From the NCBI RefSeq assembly GCF_019061125.1, contig NZ_JAHQYI010000001.1, forward strand, positions 2,108,001 through 2,172,000: a stretch of DNA of 64,000 nt, in the 5' to 3' direction. The translations under genes and the position numbers were made by a program. Under the pieces are notes generated by a model. It searched no databases. It saw nothing but the letters and a program-made list of their open reading frames with translations, and was not told where the DNA came from. Below, piece by piece: positions 8,173 through 16,703 of this stretch. Each line of letters begins with the position of its first letter. Positions within the stretch are counted from its first letter, which is position 1. This DNA is from Microbacterium sp. NC79. Its GTDB lineage: Bacteria > Actinomycetota > Actinomycetes > Actinomycetales > Microbacteriaceae.

Positions 8173-9093
8173 TCATTCTGCCCGCGTCGGATCTGGTTCC
8201 GGCAGCACAGCTTCCCGTTTCTTGCCGCCCATTGCCGCCAGCCAGCACCCAAGCAAGACAATCGGCGCGCCAACGAGAAGTTCCGCGCCGAGATGCTCGT
8301 GCAGAATGATCACGCCAGCGACCAGCGCCACGATCGGATTGATGTAGGTGAAAAGCGGCGCGTTGACCGGCCCCACTTCTTTGATCAGCGCGAAGAAGAG
8401 AATGAATGCGAGCGCGGTGCAGATCACGCCGAGTAAGACGAGAGAGATCGTCGCGTCAAGCGTGGGAACCTCGTGCTGAGTGAGGAAGGCAACGGGCAGG
8501 TAGCCGACACCGATCATGAGCAGCGACAGGGTGATCGAGCCAAGCGACGGTACGTCGTTGAGCTTGCGCGCGACGATAAACGGCGCGATCGCATACAGGA
8601 CCGCGACGAGCAGCACCTCGCCAGCGGCCACCAGCCAACCGCCGCCAGCCACGCCAAGCCCAGGTACCAACACGATGACGGCGACACCGAGAAATCCGAG
8701 GGCGAGCCCGACGACTCGCGTCGGCCGCAGCGCTCCGCGATCACCGCCAACAAGCGCGATAATTGTCGCCCACAGCGGCACCGTCGCGACCAAAAGACCG
8801 GTCAGCCCCGATGGCAGGCTCTGTTCGGCGTGGCCGAGGAGGAAGAATGGTCCTGCCATTTCGACGAGTCCGAACGCGAGCACCCATCGCCAATGTTTCA
8901 GCGCCGCACGCAGCGCACCGCTGCGGATAGCGAACGGCAATAGGATCGCGGCGCCGATAAGCGTGCGCCCCGCGACAATGGCACCCGGGGAGTATGACTC
9001 GACCGAGATCTTGATCAGGAGGTAGGGAATACCCCAGATCGCGGCCATCGCGAAGAAGAGCAGCCACCCACGCTTGGTGAACGACTGGGACAC
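8173..9093 (-). CDS. EamA/DMT-family membrane transporter
   Basis: A 306-residue integral membrane protein with about ten hydrophobic segments in two repeated EamA halves; the first opens WLLFFAMAAIWGIPYLLIK with the characteristic tryptophan-gly-pro bend, and the second ends in ALVAGVIILHEHLGAELLVG, the usual EamA motif. Members of the drug/metabolite transporter family export amino acids, nucleobases or metabolites; the cargo here is not evident. The GTG start sits one base after the recR stop, so it is co-transcribed with dnaX-recR. It lies upstream of lysC on the same strand, so amino-acid export is possible but unproven. Confidence 0.88.
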   Translation of the reverse strand: MSQSFTKRGWLLFFAMAAIWGIPYLLIKISVESYSPGAIVAGRTLIGAAILLPFAIRSGALRAALKHWRWVLAFGLVEMAGPFFLLGHAEQSLPSGLTGLLVATVPLWATIIALVGGDRGALRPTRVVGLALGFLGVAVIVLVPGLGVAGGGWLVAAGEVLLVAVLYAIAPFIVARKLNDVPSLGSITLSLLMIGVGYLPVAFLTQHEVPTLDATISLVLLGVICTALAFILFFALIKEVGPVNAPLFTYINPIVALVAGVIILHEHLGAELLVGAPIVLLGCWLAAMGGKKREAVLPEPDPTRAE

Positions 9094-9094
9094 G

Positions 9095-9691
9095 TCAGAT
9101 CGCTGACCGGCGGCCCTCGAATGCGCGGCCGAGAGTCACCTCATCCGCGTATTCGAGGTCGCCGCCAACGGGCAGACCCGAAGCAAGGCGTGTGACCTGA
9201 ATATTCATCGATGTGAGGAGTCGGCTGAGGTACGTTGCCGTCGCTTCACCCTCAAGGTTGGGATTCGTTGCGAGGATGACTTCTTGTACGACTCCGTCGG
9301 CGAGGCGCCCCATCAAGTCCGTGATGCGCAGGTCATCAGGACCACGGTTTGCGATCGGGCTGATCGCCCCACCGAGCACATGGTAGAGACCACGAAACTC
9401 ACGGGTACGTTCAATCGCGGCGACATCCTTCGCATCTTCCACGACACAGATAATGCTCTGATTGCGTCGAGCATCGCGACAGATGGTGCAGCGATCCTGC
9501 TCGGAGACGTTGCCGCAAATGTCACAGAAACGCACTCGGTGGCGCACCTCAGCGAGAAGTTCTGCCAGACGAGAGACGTCAAACGACGGCGTCTGCAGAA
9601 TGTGGAACGTGATGCGCTGTGCCGACTTCGGACCGACTCCTGGAAGGCGCCCAAACTCATCAATCAGTTCTTGAACAATGCCGTCGTACAT
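9095..9691 (-). CDS. recR: Recombination mediator protein RecR
   Basis: Loads RecA on gapped DNA with RecF and RecO. The 198 residues show the standard order: helix-hairpin-helix [20 protein letters not shown] near residue 13-32, the four-cysteine zinc site [16 protein letters not shown] at about 56-71, then the Toprim domain starting [15 protein letters not shown] and containing [10 protein letters not shown] and [15 protein letters not shown]. The start codon overlaps the dnaX stop (TGATG). In most bacteria a ybaB/ebfC gene separates dnaX and recR; it is absent here. Confidence 0.97.
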   Translation of the reverse strand: MYDGIVQELIDEFGRLPGVGPKSAQRITFHILQTPSFDVSRLAELLAEVRHRVRFCDICGNVSEQDRCTICRDARRNQSIICVVEDAKDVAAIERTREFRGLYHVLGGAISPIANRGPDDLRITDLMGRLADGVVQEVILATNPNLEGEATATYLSRLLTSMNIQVTRLASGLPVGGDLEYADEVTLGRAFEGRRSAI

Positions 9692-12081
9692 CAGTTAAAC
9701 CTCGTCGGTGGGTTATATGTGTCTTCGCGAACGAACGTTGCGCCGAGAACCTGACGCACCACGGCTTCTCCGTAGCGCTGCGCGCCACCCGTCATTAACG
9801 GACGGGAACGTACGGTCGGTGCGGGCCCGCGCTGCTGAATGGCCTCATCATCGTCATCGCCATCCGGATCGTCCGGTTCCATCGGCGATGGCTCACCGTC
9901 ATGGGGTGGGGCAACCGGTCGGGCGAGCGCTTCTTCCGGCTCATCGTCAACGGGCAGCGGCGCTGATGCTCCGCCCGGGATTGCAACGACGGCCCACTCC
10001 GTGACAGGAGCTGCATGCACGGGTGCGGGCGCGGGCGCAAGCGGCGCCTGCTGCCGCTGCCAGCCGTCATCGGGCGGCAACGACTCGGGGTCGTGCGGAG
10101 GTTCGTCGTGCCAGCCGTCAGCCGATGGAGAAGGCTCCGATGGTGATTCGCGCGGCGGGTGTTGAGGCGCGAACGCGCTCTCGTGCTTGGCGATGTATTT
10201 CACCCGCACTCCGAGCACATCAACAATGACTTGTCGCAGATCTTCGCTCACCCCGGCACCCGCCTTGAGCTCCTTGAACTTGATGAGATCGGGGTGGTTA
10301 GCAAAAGCCAGTGTCAGCACGTCGTCAGCGAAGCGCATGATGCGTGCGTTCATGACGATGACCCAGGCATGACGGCTCTTCGCCTGTAGTTTGTCGAGAA
10401 TCTGCGGCCACGCGGCCTCGATCGTGGCCTGGGTGACCGGGCCCGCGGGGATCGATGCGGAGACAGGCTCCGGCCGTGGCATTGCCGCAGGCACCGCATC
10501 AGGCGCAGTCGCGGGCTCAGGCGCAGTCGCGGGCTCAGGCGCCGGTTCCGGCACGGGCTCTGGCTCGGGCAGGTTGTGGGGCTCAGGCTGGGCGATCGTC
10601 TCGGGCTCGGAGGGTGCAGGCTCGGATTGGGTTTGCTCCAACGTGGGCGCAGGCTCATCCTCACCCGGTGCAGGCACCGGCTCGTCCGCCAGCTCCGGTT
10701 CGCTCGCCTGCTCCGGCGCAGACGAAACCTCAGCTACCTCGGCCTCCGAGACTGGCTCCGGCTCGGCAACGGGCGCGGGCGCGGCAGCAACCGGCTCGGA
10801 AACGGGCGCGGCAGCAACCGGCTCGGAAACGGGCGCGGCAGCAACCGGCTCGGAAACGGTGGCGACCGGCGCGGCAGCGACCGGCGCAACAACCGGCGCC
10901 GCCGGCGCGACCTGCGCGGCAGGTGTTGCCGCCGGCGTTGCGGTGGCAACAGCGGGTTGACCTGCCGCGCCGCGGTGGCGGGCATCGGCCGACAGCACGC
11001 GTGCCACGAGAAGTTCCAGGTGCAGTCGTGGCGACGTTGCACCAGACATGTCGTCGAGCGCCTTGCTCACCACGTCTGCAGTCTGCGACAGCCGGATGGT
11101 TCCGTATGCCATCGCCTGCTGGGTCATGCGCGCCAGCTCGTCTTCAGCGACACCGCGCAGCACCGCACTCGCCTCGGCACCCGTGGCCGAAATGATGATC
11201 AGATCGCGCAGCCGCTCGAGCAGGTCATCGACGAAGCGTCGCGGGTCTTGGCCGGTCTGGATGACTCGGTCAACGGCGGAAAAAGCCATCGACGCATCAC
11301 CTGTCGAGAACGCATTGACGACGTCGTCGAGAAGCGCAGTGTGCGTGTAGCCAAGCAGCGCAACCGCACGCTCATACTCGACCGTGCTGTTCTCTGAACC
11401 GGCAATGAGCTGGTCGAGGAGCGAAAGCGTGTCACGCGGTGAGCCGCCGCCTGCACGCACCACAAGAGGCAGGACACCAGGCTGAACGGTGACACCCTCC
11501 TGTGCGGATAGCTCTTCAACGTATGCGAGCATCGCGGCAGGCGGAACCAGGCGGAACGGGTAGTGGTGGGTGCGCGACCGGATCGTGCCGAGCACCTTCT
11601 CCGGCTCGGTGGTCGCGAAAATGAACTTCACGTGCGGTGGCGGCTCTTCGACGAGCTTGAGCAGCGCATTGAAGCCCTGCTGCGTCACCATGTGCGCCTC
11701 ATCAAGAATGAAGATCTTGAAACGATCACGTGCCGGAGCGAATACCGCACGCTCACGCAGGTCACGCGCATCGTCTACACCGTTGTGGCTCGCCGCGTCA
11801 ATTTCGACCACGTCGAGCGAGCCGCTACCACCACGCGCCAGCTCAACACAGCTGTCGCACACGCCACATGGCGTGTCTGTCGGCCCTTCTGCGCAGTTCA
11901 GGCAGCGCGCAAGAATGCGCGCCGAGGTCGTCTTGCCGCAACCGCGCGGACCGGAAAACAGGTAGGCATGGCCAACCCGATCAGCCCGCAGGGCGGTCAT
12001 CAGGGGGTCGGTCACTTGAGATTGACCGATCATCTCCGCAAACGTCTCGGGACGGTATCGGCGGTATAGAGCGGTGGTCAC
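9691..12081 (-). CDS. dnaX: DNA polymerase III subunit gamma/tau
   Basis: Core of the clamp loader; binds and hydrolyses ATP to load the beta clamp. The Walker A loop [14 protein letters not shown] is at about residue 44, the zinc site with four cysteines ([19 protein letters not shown]) follows, then the Walker B DEAH at about 126 and the sensor [19 protein letters not shown]. The region from about residue 375 to 570 is a low-complexity Ala/Pro/Glu/Val linker with tandem repeats, then a tau-like domain V. I use GTG at 12081; a TTG one codon upstream is the alternative. I found no slippery A-rich heptamer for a separate gamma product. Confidence 0.96.
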   Translation of the reverse strand: MTTALYRRYRPETFAEMIGQSQVTDPLMTALRADRVGHAYLFSGPRGCGKTTSARILARCLNCAEGPTDTPCGVCDSCVELARGGSGSLDVVEIDAASHNGVDDARDLRERAVFAPARDRFKIFILDEAHMVTQQGFNALLKLVEEPPPHVKFIFATTEPEKVLGTIRSRTHHYPFRLVPPAAMLAYVEELSAQEGVTVQPGVLPLVVRAGGGSPRDTLSLLDQLIAGSENSTVEYERAVALLGYTHTALLDDVVNAFSTGDASMAFSAVDRVIQTGQDPRRFVDDLLERLRDLIIISATGAEASAVLRGVAEDELARMTQQAMAYGTIRLSQTADVVSKALDDMSGATSPRLHLELLVARVLSADARHRGAAGQPAVATATPAATPAAQVAPAAPVVAPVAAAPVATVSEPVAAAPVSEPVAAAPVSEPVAAAPAPVAEPEPVSEAEVAEVSSAPEQASEPELADEPVPAPGEDEPAPTLEQTQSEPAPSEPETIAQPEPHNLPEPEPVPEPAPEPATAPEPATAPDAVPAAMPRPEPVSASIPAGPVTQATIEAAWPQILDKLQAKSRHAWVIVMNARIMRFADDVLTLAFANHPDLIKFKELKAGAGVSEDLRQVIVDVLGVRVKYIAKHESAFAPQHPPRESPSEPSPSADGWHDEPPHDPESLPPDDGWQRQQAPLAPAPAPVHAAPVTEWAVVAIPGGASAPLPVDDEPEEALARPVAPPHDGEPSPMEPDDPDGDDDDEAIQQRGPAPTVRSRPLMTGGAQRYGEAVVRQVLGATFVREDTYNPPTRFN
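10781..10861. repeat. 27-bp tandem repeat inside dnaX
   Basis: Three copies of a 27-bp unit (10781-10807, 10808-10834, 10835-10861), the third differing only at its end, encode repeated nine-residue VSEPVAAAP units in the DnaX linker. The unit is a multiple of three, so length changes keep frame. Confidence 0.9.
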
Positions 12082-12130
12082 CAAACCAGCCTACGGTGTA
12101 CCGCCGACATCGGCCTCTCCGGCATCGAAA

Positions 12131-14668
12131 TCACCCTGTGTACGGTTGGGTAGGCGTGTGGTGGTGCCCCTCATCATTAATGGCGTCCAGCAGCGTAATT
12201 GGCGTCGTCGATGTCGGAACAGACACCGAAATCAGTGATCCGTCTTCCAATCGCTGGTCTTCGAGTTCGCGCACAGACGGCCGACCGGACAGGCTCGGTC
12301 CCTGGTCGGCGAGCGGAACCACGACACGACCACCAGCGGGAGCCACGTACCGCTCTCCCCGCACGTGGAAGATGACGTCCTCCCCCTCGCGAACCGTGGC
12401 GGTCAGGGTGTCGGCAGTGATGGCGATGTCGAGCTGGCTCTGCCCCCAGCGCAGCGGGAACCGAAGCTCCGGCCAGGTGATCGGCAGGCGCGGGTCAAAC
12501 GTCAAGGCGCCACGATGGTCTCGCATGCCGCCGAACCCACTGACGAGGGCCGTCCATACACCGCCAGCCGAGGCGACGTGAACTCCGTCCGCTGCATTGT
12601 GGTGCAAATCAGCAAGGTCAACAAACAGCGCATCGGTGAAGTAGTGCATCGCGAGATCGCGGTAGCCAACCTCGGCGGCCAGAATCGACTGCACGACGGC
12701 CGACAGCGTGGAGTCCCCGGTCGTCAGCGGATCGTAGTAGTCGAAATCGGCGCGCTTCTGCTCCGGCGTGAACTGGTCGCCCTGGAGAAAAAGCCCCAGA
12801 ACCACGTCGGCTTGCTTGAGCACTTGGAACCGGTAGATCACCAGCGGGTGGAAGTGCAGGAGCAGGGGTCGCTTGTCTGCCGGAGTGTTCTCCAGATCCC
12901 ACACTTCCTTTTCGAGGAAGGCGGAATCTTGCGGATGAATACCCAGCGCGTCACTGTAAGGAATCGACAGGGCGTCGGCTGCGACGTCCCAGGCATCGGC
13001 TTCGGTCGGGTCAAGCTTCAAGCGGTCGGCCATCCGGTCGTATGCCGCAGGGTCAGCAGACGCCAGCTCCCGCACACTCTCCGCGGCATATCGCAGATTG
13101 AAGCGCGCCATGATGTTCGTGAACAGGTTGTCGTTCACCACCGTGGTGTACTCATCGGGCCCGGTCACACCATGAATGTGGAAGGAATCTTCGCCATTCA
13201 TCGACCGCCAGAATCCCAGCGTGGCCCACAGACGGGCCGTCTCTACCGCGATGTCGATGCCCTCGTTGAAGAGGAAGTCCGTGTCTCCCGAGGCGCGCAC
13301 ATACTTCGCGAGCGCATAGGTCACGTCGGCGTTGATGTGGTACTGCGCGGTGCCGGCGGCGTAGTAGGCAGAGGCTTCCTCGCCGTTGATCGTGCGCCAC
13401 GGGAACAGCGCGCCCGCTTCGTTGAGTTGCCGCGCCCGCTTGCGCGCAGAGGGCAACATGAGTGAGCGCATGCGCAGTGCGTTGCGCGCCCACATCGGCG
13501 ACGTGTACGCCATGAACGGCAGCACATAAATCTCGGTATCCCAGAAGTAGTGCCCGGAATATCCGCTACCGCTGACGCCCTTGGCCGCGATGCCCATGGA
13601 ATCGGCGCGCGCGGCTGCCTGCGCAAGCTGCAGCAGGTTCCACCTCACTGCCTGTTGCAGCGCATCCTGACCGGGAATCTGCACGTCAGAGCGCTCCCAG
13701 AACGCGTTCATCCAGACGGCCTGTGCGCGGAACACCGCGTCGGCGCCCTGATCCATCGCGCGTCGAATCGTGCGGCGTGCACGATCAATGAGCTCCCGCG
13801 TGGGCACCGAACGCGACGTGTGGTAGGCGAGAAACTTTGTGACGGTCGTCGGAACCCCCGCCTTGGCCTCGACGTGGAAAACCACCTTCGCGGTGTCACC
13901 ATCTGCGAAGCCGTCGGCGGCCTCCACGGCGTTGTCGGTCTCGACAACATGGTCAGCCACGACGGCAAGCGTCATTCCCGAGCGCGCTACGCGGTAAGAA
14001 AGAGAGATTTGCGAGCCCGTGCGGTGGTGTTCTTGCGGCACCAAAATGCGCTCAACGAAACGCTCCGCTTTGCGCGGGTCGAAATCGGCACTGCCGTGTC
14101 CTGCTGGCTTTGCCGCACCATAAACATCGCCGCCATCCTGACGATTCACGAGCTGGCTACTGATGACCACAGAGGCGTCAGCATCAAGCACGGTCACACT
14201 GATCTGCTCGAGGGCAAGGTGGCGTTCATCAAACGACACCAGGCGATCCATATCGATCACGACATTCTTACCCGAGGGCGTGCGCCACAGAATGTGCCGG
14301 TGCAACACCCCCTCACGCATGTCGAGCGATCGCTCATACTCACGCATTTCGGCGACATCGAGCGTGAGCGGTTCGTCGTCGACATACACGCGCATGATCT
14401 TGCCGTCGGGAGCGTTGACAATCGTTTGCCCGACCTCCGCAAAGCCATATGCTTGCTCGGCATGCCGAATCGCGAATGTCTCATGGAACCCGTTGATAAA
14501 AGTTCCGTGTTCGTGCGCGTGCCGCCCCTCGGGGTGGTTTCCGCGCATACCGAGGTAGCCGTTGCCGATGGCAAACATCGTCTCGGTGACGCCTTCGTCA
14601 CTCGCCGAGTATCGGGTTTCTACGAGACGCCACGGGTCGACCGGAAAGCGGTCGCGATCCATCATCAT
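12131..14668 (-). CDS. Glycoside hydrolase family 65 disaccharide phosphorylase
   Basis: An 845-residue GH65 protein that splits an alpha-linked disaccharide with phosphate, giving beta-glucose-1-phosphate and a free sugar. Motifs include ETMFAIGNGYLGMRGN near residue 30, the central SGSGYSGHYFWDTEIYVLPF, the catalytic acid in VTGPDEYTTVVNDN at about 485-500, and the phosphate-binding loop HHNAADGVHVASAGGVWTAL. The ATG overlaps the stop of the upstream beta-phosphoglucomutase gene (ATGA). The substrate may be maltose, trehalose or kojibiose; the sequence alone does not decide. The partner gene, which isomerises beta-G1P, fits any of these. GH65 members of about 750-850 residues are typical phosphorylases. 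Confidence 0.93.
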   Translation of the reverse strand: MMMDRDRFPVDPWRLVETRYSASDEGVTETMFAIGNGYLGMRGNHPEGRHAHEHGTFINGFHETFAIRHAEQAYGFAEVGQTIVNAPDGKIMRVYVDDEPLTLDVAEMREYERSLDMREGVLHRHILWRTPSGKNVVIDMDRLVSFDERHLALEQISVTVLDADASVVISSQLVNRQDGGDVYGAAKPAGHGSADFDPRKAERFVERILVPQEHHRTGSQISLSYRVARSGMTLAVVADHVVETDNAVEAADGFADGDTAKVVFHVEAKAGVPTTVTKFLAYHTSRSVPTRELIDRARRTIRRAMDQGADAVFRAQAVWMNAFWERSDVQIPGQDALQQAVRWNLLQLAQAAARADSMGIAAKGVSGSGYSGHYFWDTEIYVLPFMAYTSPMWARNALRMRSLMLPSARKRARQLNEAGALFPWRTINGEEASAYYAAGTAQYHINADVTYALAKYVRASGDTDFLFNEGIDIAVETARLWATLGFWRSMNGEDSFHIHGVTGPDEYTTVVNDNLFTNIMARFNLRYAAESVRELASADPAAYDRMADRLKLDPTEADAWDVAADALSIPYSDALGIHPQDSAFLEKEVWDLENTPADKRPLLLHFHPLVIYRFQVLKQADVVLGLFLQGDQFTPEQKRADFDYYDPLTTGDSTLSAVVQSILAAEVGYRDLAMHYFTDALFVDLADLHHNAADGVHVASAGGVWTALVSGFGGMRDHRGALTFDPRLPITWPELRFPLRWGQSQLDIAITADTLTATVREGEDVIFHVRGERYVAPAGGRVVVPLADQGPSLSGRPSVRELEDQRLEDGSLISVSVPTSTTPITLLDAINDEGHHHTPTQPYTG

Positions 14669-15408
14669 GCGGTGTGAGTCCTTGTCGACAGCGGAACAAA
14701 TTCTGCGAGATCATTGACGACGAGCGTCGCGCCATGGCTGAGAAGCGCATCGGCACCGGCGCCGCGATCAACCCCGACGACCAGCGCGATCCCCGCGGCT
14801 GCGGCCGAAGCCACGCCACTGTGGGCATCTTCAAACGCGGCGATCCGATCGGGCGAAATACCCAGGTCATGGGCACCGCGCGCGAACATGTCGGCAGCGG
14901 GTTTGGAAGCCAAATGGTCATTTTCCGCGACGAGCCCATCGACGATGGTGACGAATCGGTTCGCGATGCCCGCTGCGGCGAGCACGTCACGCGCATTCTT
15001 CGAACTAGACACCACGCCCAACGGGTACCTGGCAAGCTCATCAAGCAGGGCAAGAGACCCGGGGTACGGCTGGATGCCTTCCTCGTTCAAGACGCGGGTG
15101 AAAACTTCGTTCTTGCGGTTGCCAATGCCGCAGACGGTGTCGGCGGTCAGCGGATCGCTCGGGTGACCCCATGGAACCTCGACGTCGCGGGAACGCAACA
15201 GCGATGCAACGCCGTCATAGCGCTTCTTGCCGTCGACATATCGGTAGTAGTCGTCGTCGGTGTACGGACCCGCAATGTCCCACGCAGCAAAAAGCTCGTC
15301 AAACATCGCCTGCCACGCGCGCATATGAACCTCGGCGGTTGGTGTCAGCACCCCATCAAGGTCGAACAAAAAGGCATCAAATGATGTGAGATCGGGCAAC
15401 GTAGACAC
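14665..15408 (-). CDS. Beta-phosphoglucomutase-like HAD phosphatase
   Basis: Converts beta-glucose-1-phosphate from the GH65 phosphorylase into glucose-6-phosphate. The HAD nucleophile motif FDLDGVLTPTAEVH is at about residues 14-27, the GVVSSSKNARDVLAAAG motif II at about 131, SKPAADMFARGAHDLG with the lysine of motif III, then AFEDAHSGVASAAAAG with the acidic motif IV. The cap insertion with YVDGKKRYDGV is typical of the beta-PGM subfamily. The GTG start has GGAGGTG upstream. It overlaps the GH65 gene by four bases and is the first gene of the two-gene operon. Confidence 0.93.
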   Translation of the reverse strand: MSTLPDLTSFDAFLFDLDGVLTPTAEVHMRAWQAMFDELFAAWDIAGPYTDDDYYRYVDGKKRYDGVASLLRSRDVEVPWGHPSDPLTADTVCGIGNRKNEVFTRVLNEEGIQPYPGSLALLDELARYPLGVVSSSKNARDVLAAAGIANRFVTIVDGLVAENDHLASKPAADMFARGAHDLGISPDRIAAFEDAHSGVASAAAAGIALVVGVDRGAGADALLSHGATLVVNDLAEFVPLSTRTHTA

Positions 15409-15426
15409 GACACCTCCGAATCGATA

Positions 15427-15461
15427 TGGAACGATTCAGCGTAACGGTGTGGAACGTTCCA
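15427..15461. promoter_or_regulatory. Tandem palindromic operators upstream of the GH65 operon
   Basis: A perfect 12-bp palindrome TGGAACGTTCCA lies at 15450-15461, and a one-mismatch copy TGGAACGATTCA at 15427-15438; centres are 23 bp apart. Both sit in the 59-bp gap between ackA and the beta-phosphoglucomutase gene, where the operon promoter must be. The central CG pair points to a LacI-family repressor, by analogy. Confidence 0.65.
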
Positions 15462-15467
15462 GGTCAC

Positions 15468-16694
15468 TCAGGCAGTAGCTTGCAGCGTCTGGCGTGCAAT
15501 CTCTAGTTCTTCATTGGTCGGAACCACGAGAACAGCCACAGGGGAATCGTCTGTGGAAATCACGTGGATTCCCGGAGCACTTTCGTTATTGCGCTTCTCG
15601 TCGATGTTGATGCCAGCCCATTCCATGTTTGCAAGGGCTTCGGCGCGTACCGGGGCGGCGTTCTCACCGACGCCTGCCGTGAACGAAATCACATCCACGC
15701 CGCCAAGCTGCGCAAGGTAGGACCCGACGTAGGAACGGAGGCGGTGCACGTAGACGTCAAACGCGAGTGTGGCCACTTCTTCGCCAGCGGCGCGACCGGC
15801 AAGCACATCACGCATGTCGGCCTTACCCGTCATGCCGAGCAGGCCGCTCTTCTTGTTCAGCAGGTGGTCGAGGTCGTCAATAGACATCTCGTGGCGGCGG
15901 TGCAGTTGAAACAGCACAGCAGGGTCGATGTCGCCCGAGCGGGTGCCCATGACGAGGCCTTCCAGCGGTGTGAAGCCCATCGAGGTGTCCACCGAACGAC
16001 CACCGTTCACCGCGCACATCGATGCGCCGTTGCCCAAGTGCATGACGATCTGCTTGAGGTCTGCATTGTCGCGACCGAGAAAATCTGCCGCAGCCTGCGA
16101 CACATACTTGTGACTGGTTCCGTGGAATCCGTACTTACGAATACGGTGTAGCCGCGCAATCTCCGCGTCGATCGCATACGTGTACGCCGACGGTGCGAGG
16201 GTCTGATGAAACGCCGTGTCGAAGACGGCGACGTGCGGAACCGTTCCAAAGGCTTTGCGTGCCGCGACGATACCAGCCAGCGCGCCCGGGTTGTGCAGGG
16301 GCGCAAGCATCGAAAGATCGTCGATATTGATCTCGACAAGCGGTGTAATCACGGTGGGCTCAAAGAATCGTGCTCCACCGTGCACAACGCGGTGGCCGAC
16401 GGCGACCGGAGGGTAATCCGTCAGCGACGGGCCATCAATGGCGAATGCGTCAAGCATCGCCTGGAATCCGGCCGTGTGGTTAGGGATAGGCTGCTGCCGC
16501 TCGATCGTCTGCTTGTCGATCGTGGGAGCTGCCTCCCCCTTTTCCAGCGAATAGTACTTCGTGTGGGTCGTGGTTCCGAGGCCCTCACCAATCCGCTCCA
16601 CCAGACCGGCGGCCAAAACCCGCTCGGTGTTCATGTCGAGCAGCTGGTACTTAAACGAGCTGGATCCGCTGTTGACGACGAGTACGGTGCTCAC
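15468..16694 (-). CDS. ackA: Acetate kinase
   Basis: Makes acetate and ATP from acetyl phosphate. The 408-residue protein opens VLVVNSGSSSFKYQLL (phosphate motif), has the substrate segment VGHRVVHGGARF near residue 100, FDTAFHQTLAPSAYTYAI at about 160-180, FHGTSHKYV near 195, HLGNGASMCAV at about 223 and ends with VISFTAGVGENA; these are the family signatures. The GTG start follows the pta stop by nine bases, so pta-ackA form one operon. Candidate operators for the next operon begin just after the stop. Confidence 0.97.
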   Translation of the reverse strand: MSTVLVVNSGSSSFKYQLLDMNTERVLAAGLVERIGEGLGTTTHTKYYSLEKGEAAPTIDKQTIERQQPIPNHTAGFQAMLDAFAIDGPSLTDYPPVAVGHRVVHGGARFFEPTVITPLVEINIDDLSMLAPLHNPGALAGIVAARKAFGTVPHVAVFDTAFHQTLAPSAYTYAIDAEIARLHRIRKYGFHGTSHKYVSQAAADFLGRDNADLKQIVMHLGNGASMCAVNGGRSVDTSMGFTPLEGLVMGTRSGDIDPAVLFQLHRRHEMSIDDLDHLLNKKSGLLGMTGKADMRDVLAGRAAGEEVATLAFDVYVHRLRSYVGSYLAQLGGVDVISFTAGVGENAAPVRAEALANMEWAGINIDEKRNNESAPGIHVISTDDSPVAVLVVPTNEELEIARQTLQATA

Positions 16695-16703
16695 GTTTTG
16701 TCC

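Noticed and set aside
9691..12081. Programmed frameshift in dnaX for a gamma subunit
   Set aside because: No slippery A-rich heptamer with a following hairpin is visible.
12365..13465. Plus-strand open frame across the GH65 gene
   Set aside because: Antisense shadow of a well-conserved phosphorylase; no family pattern.
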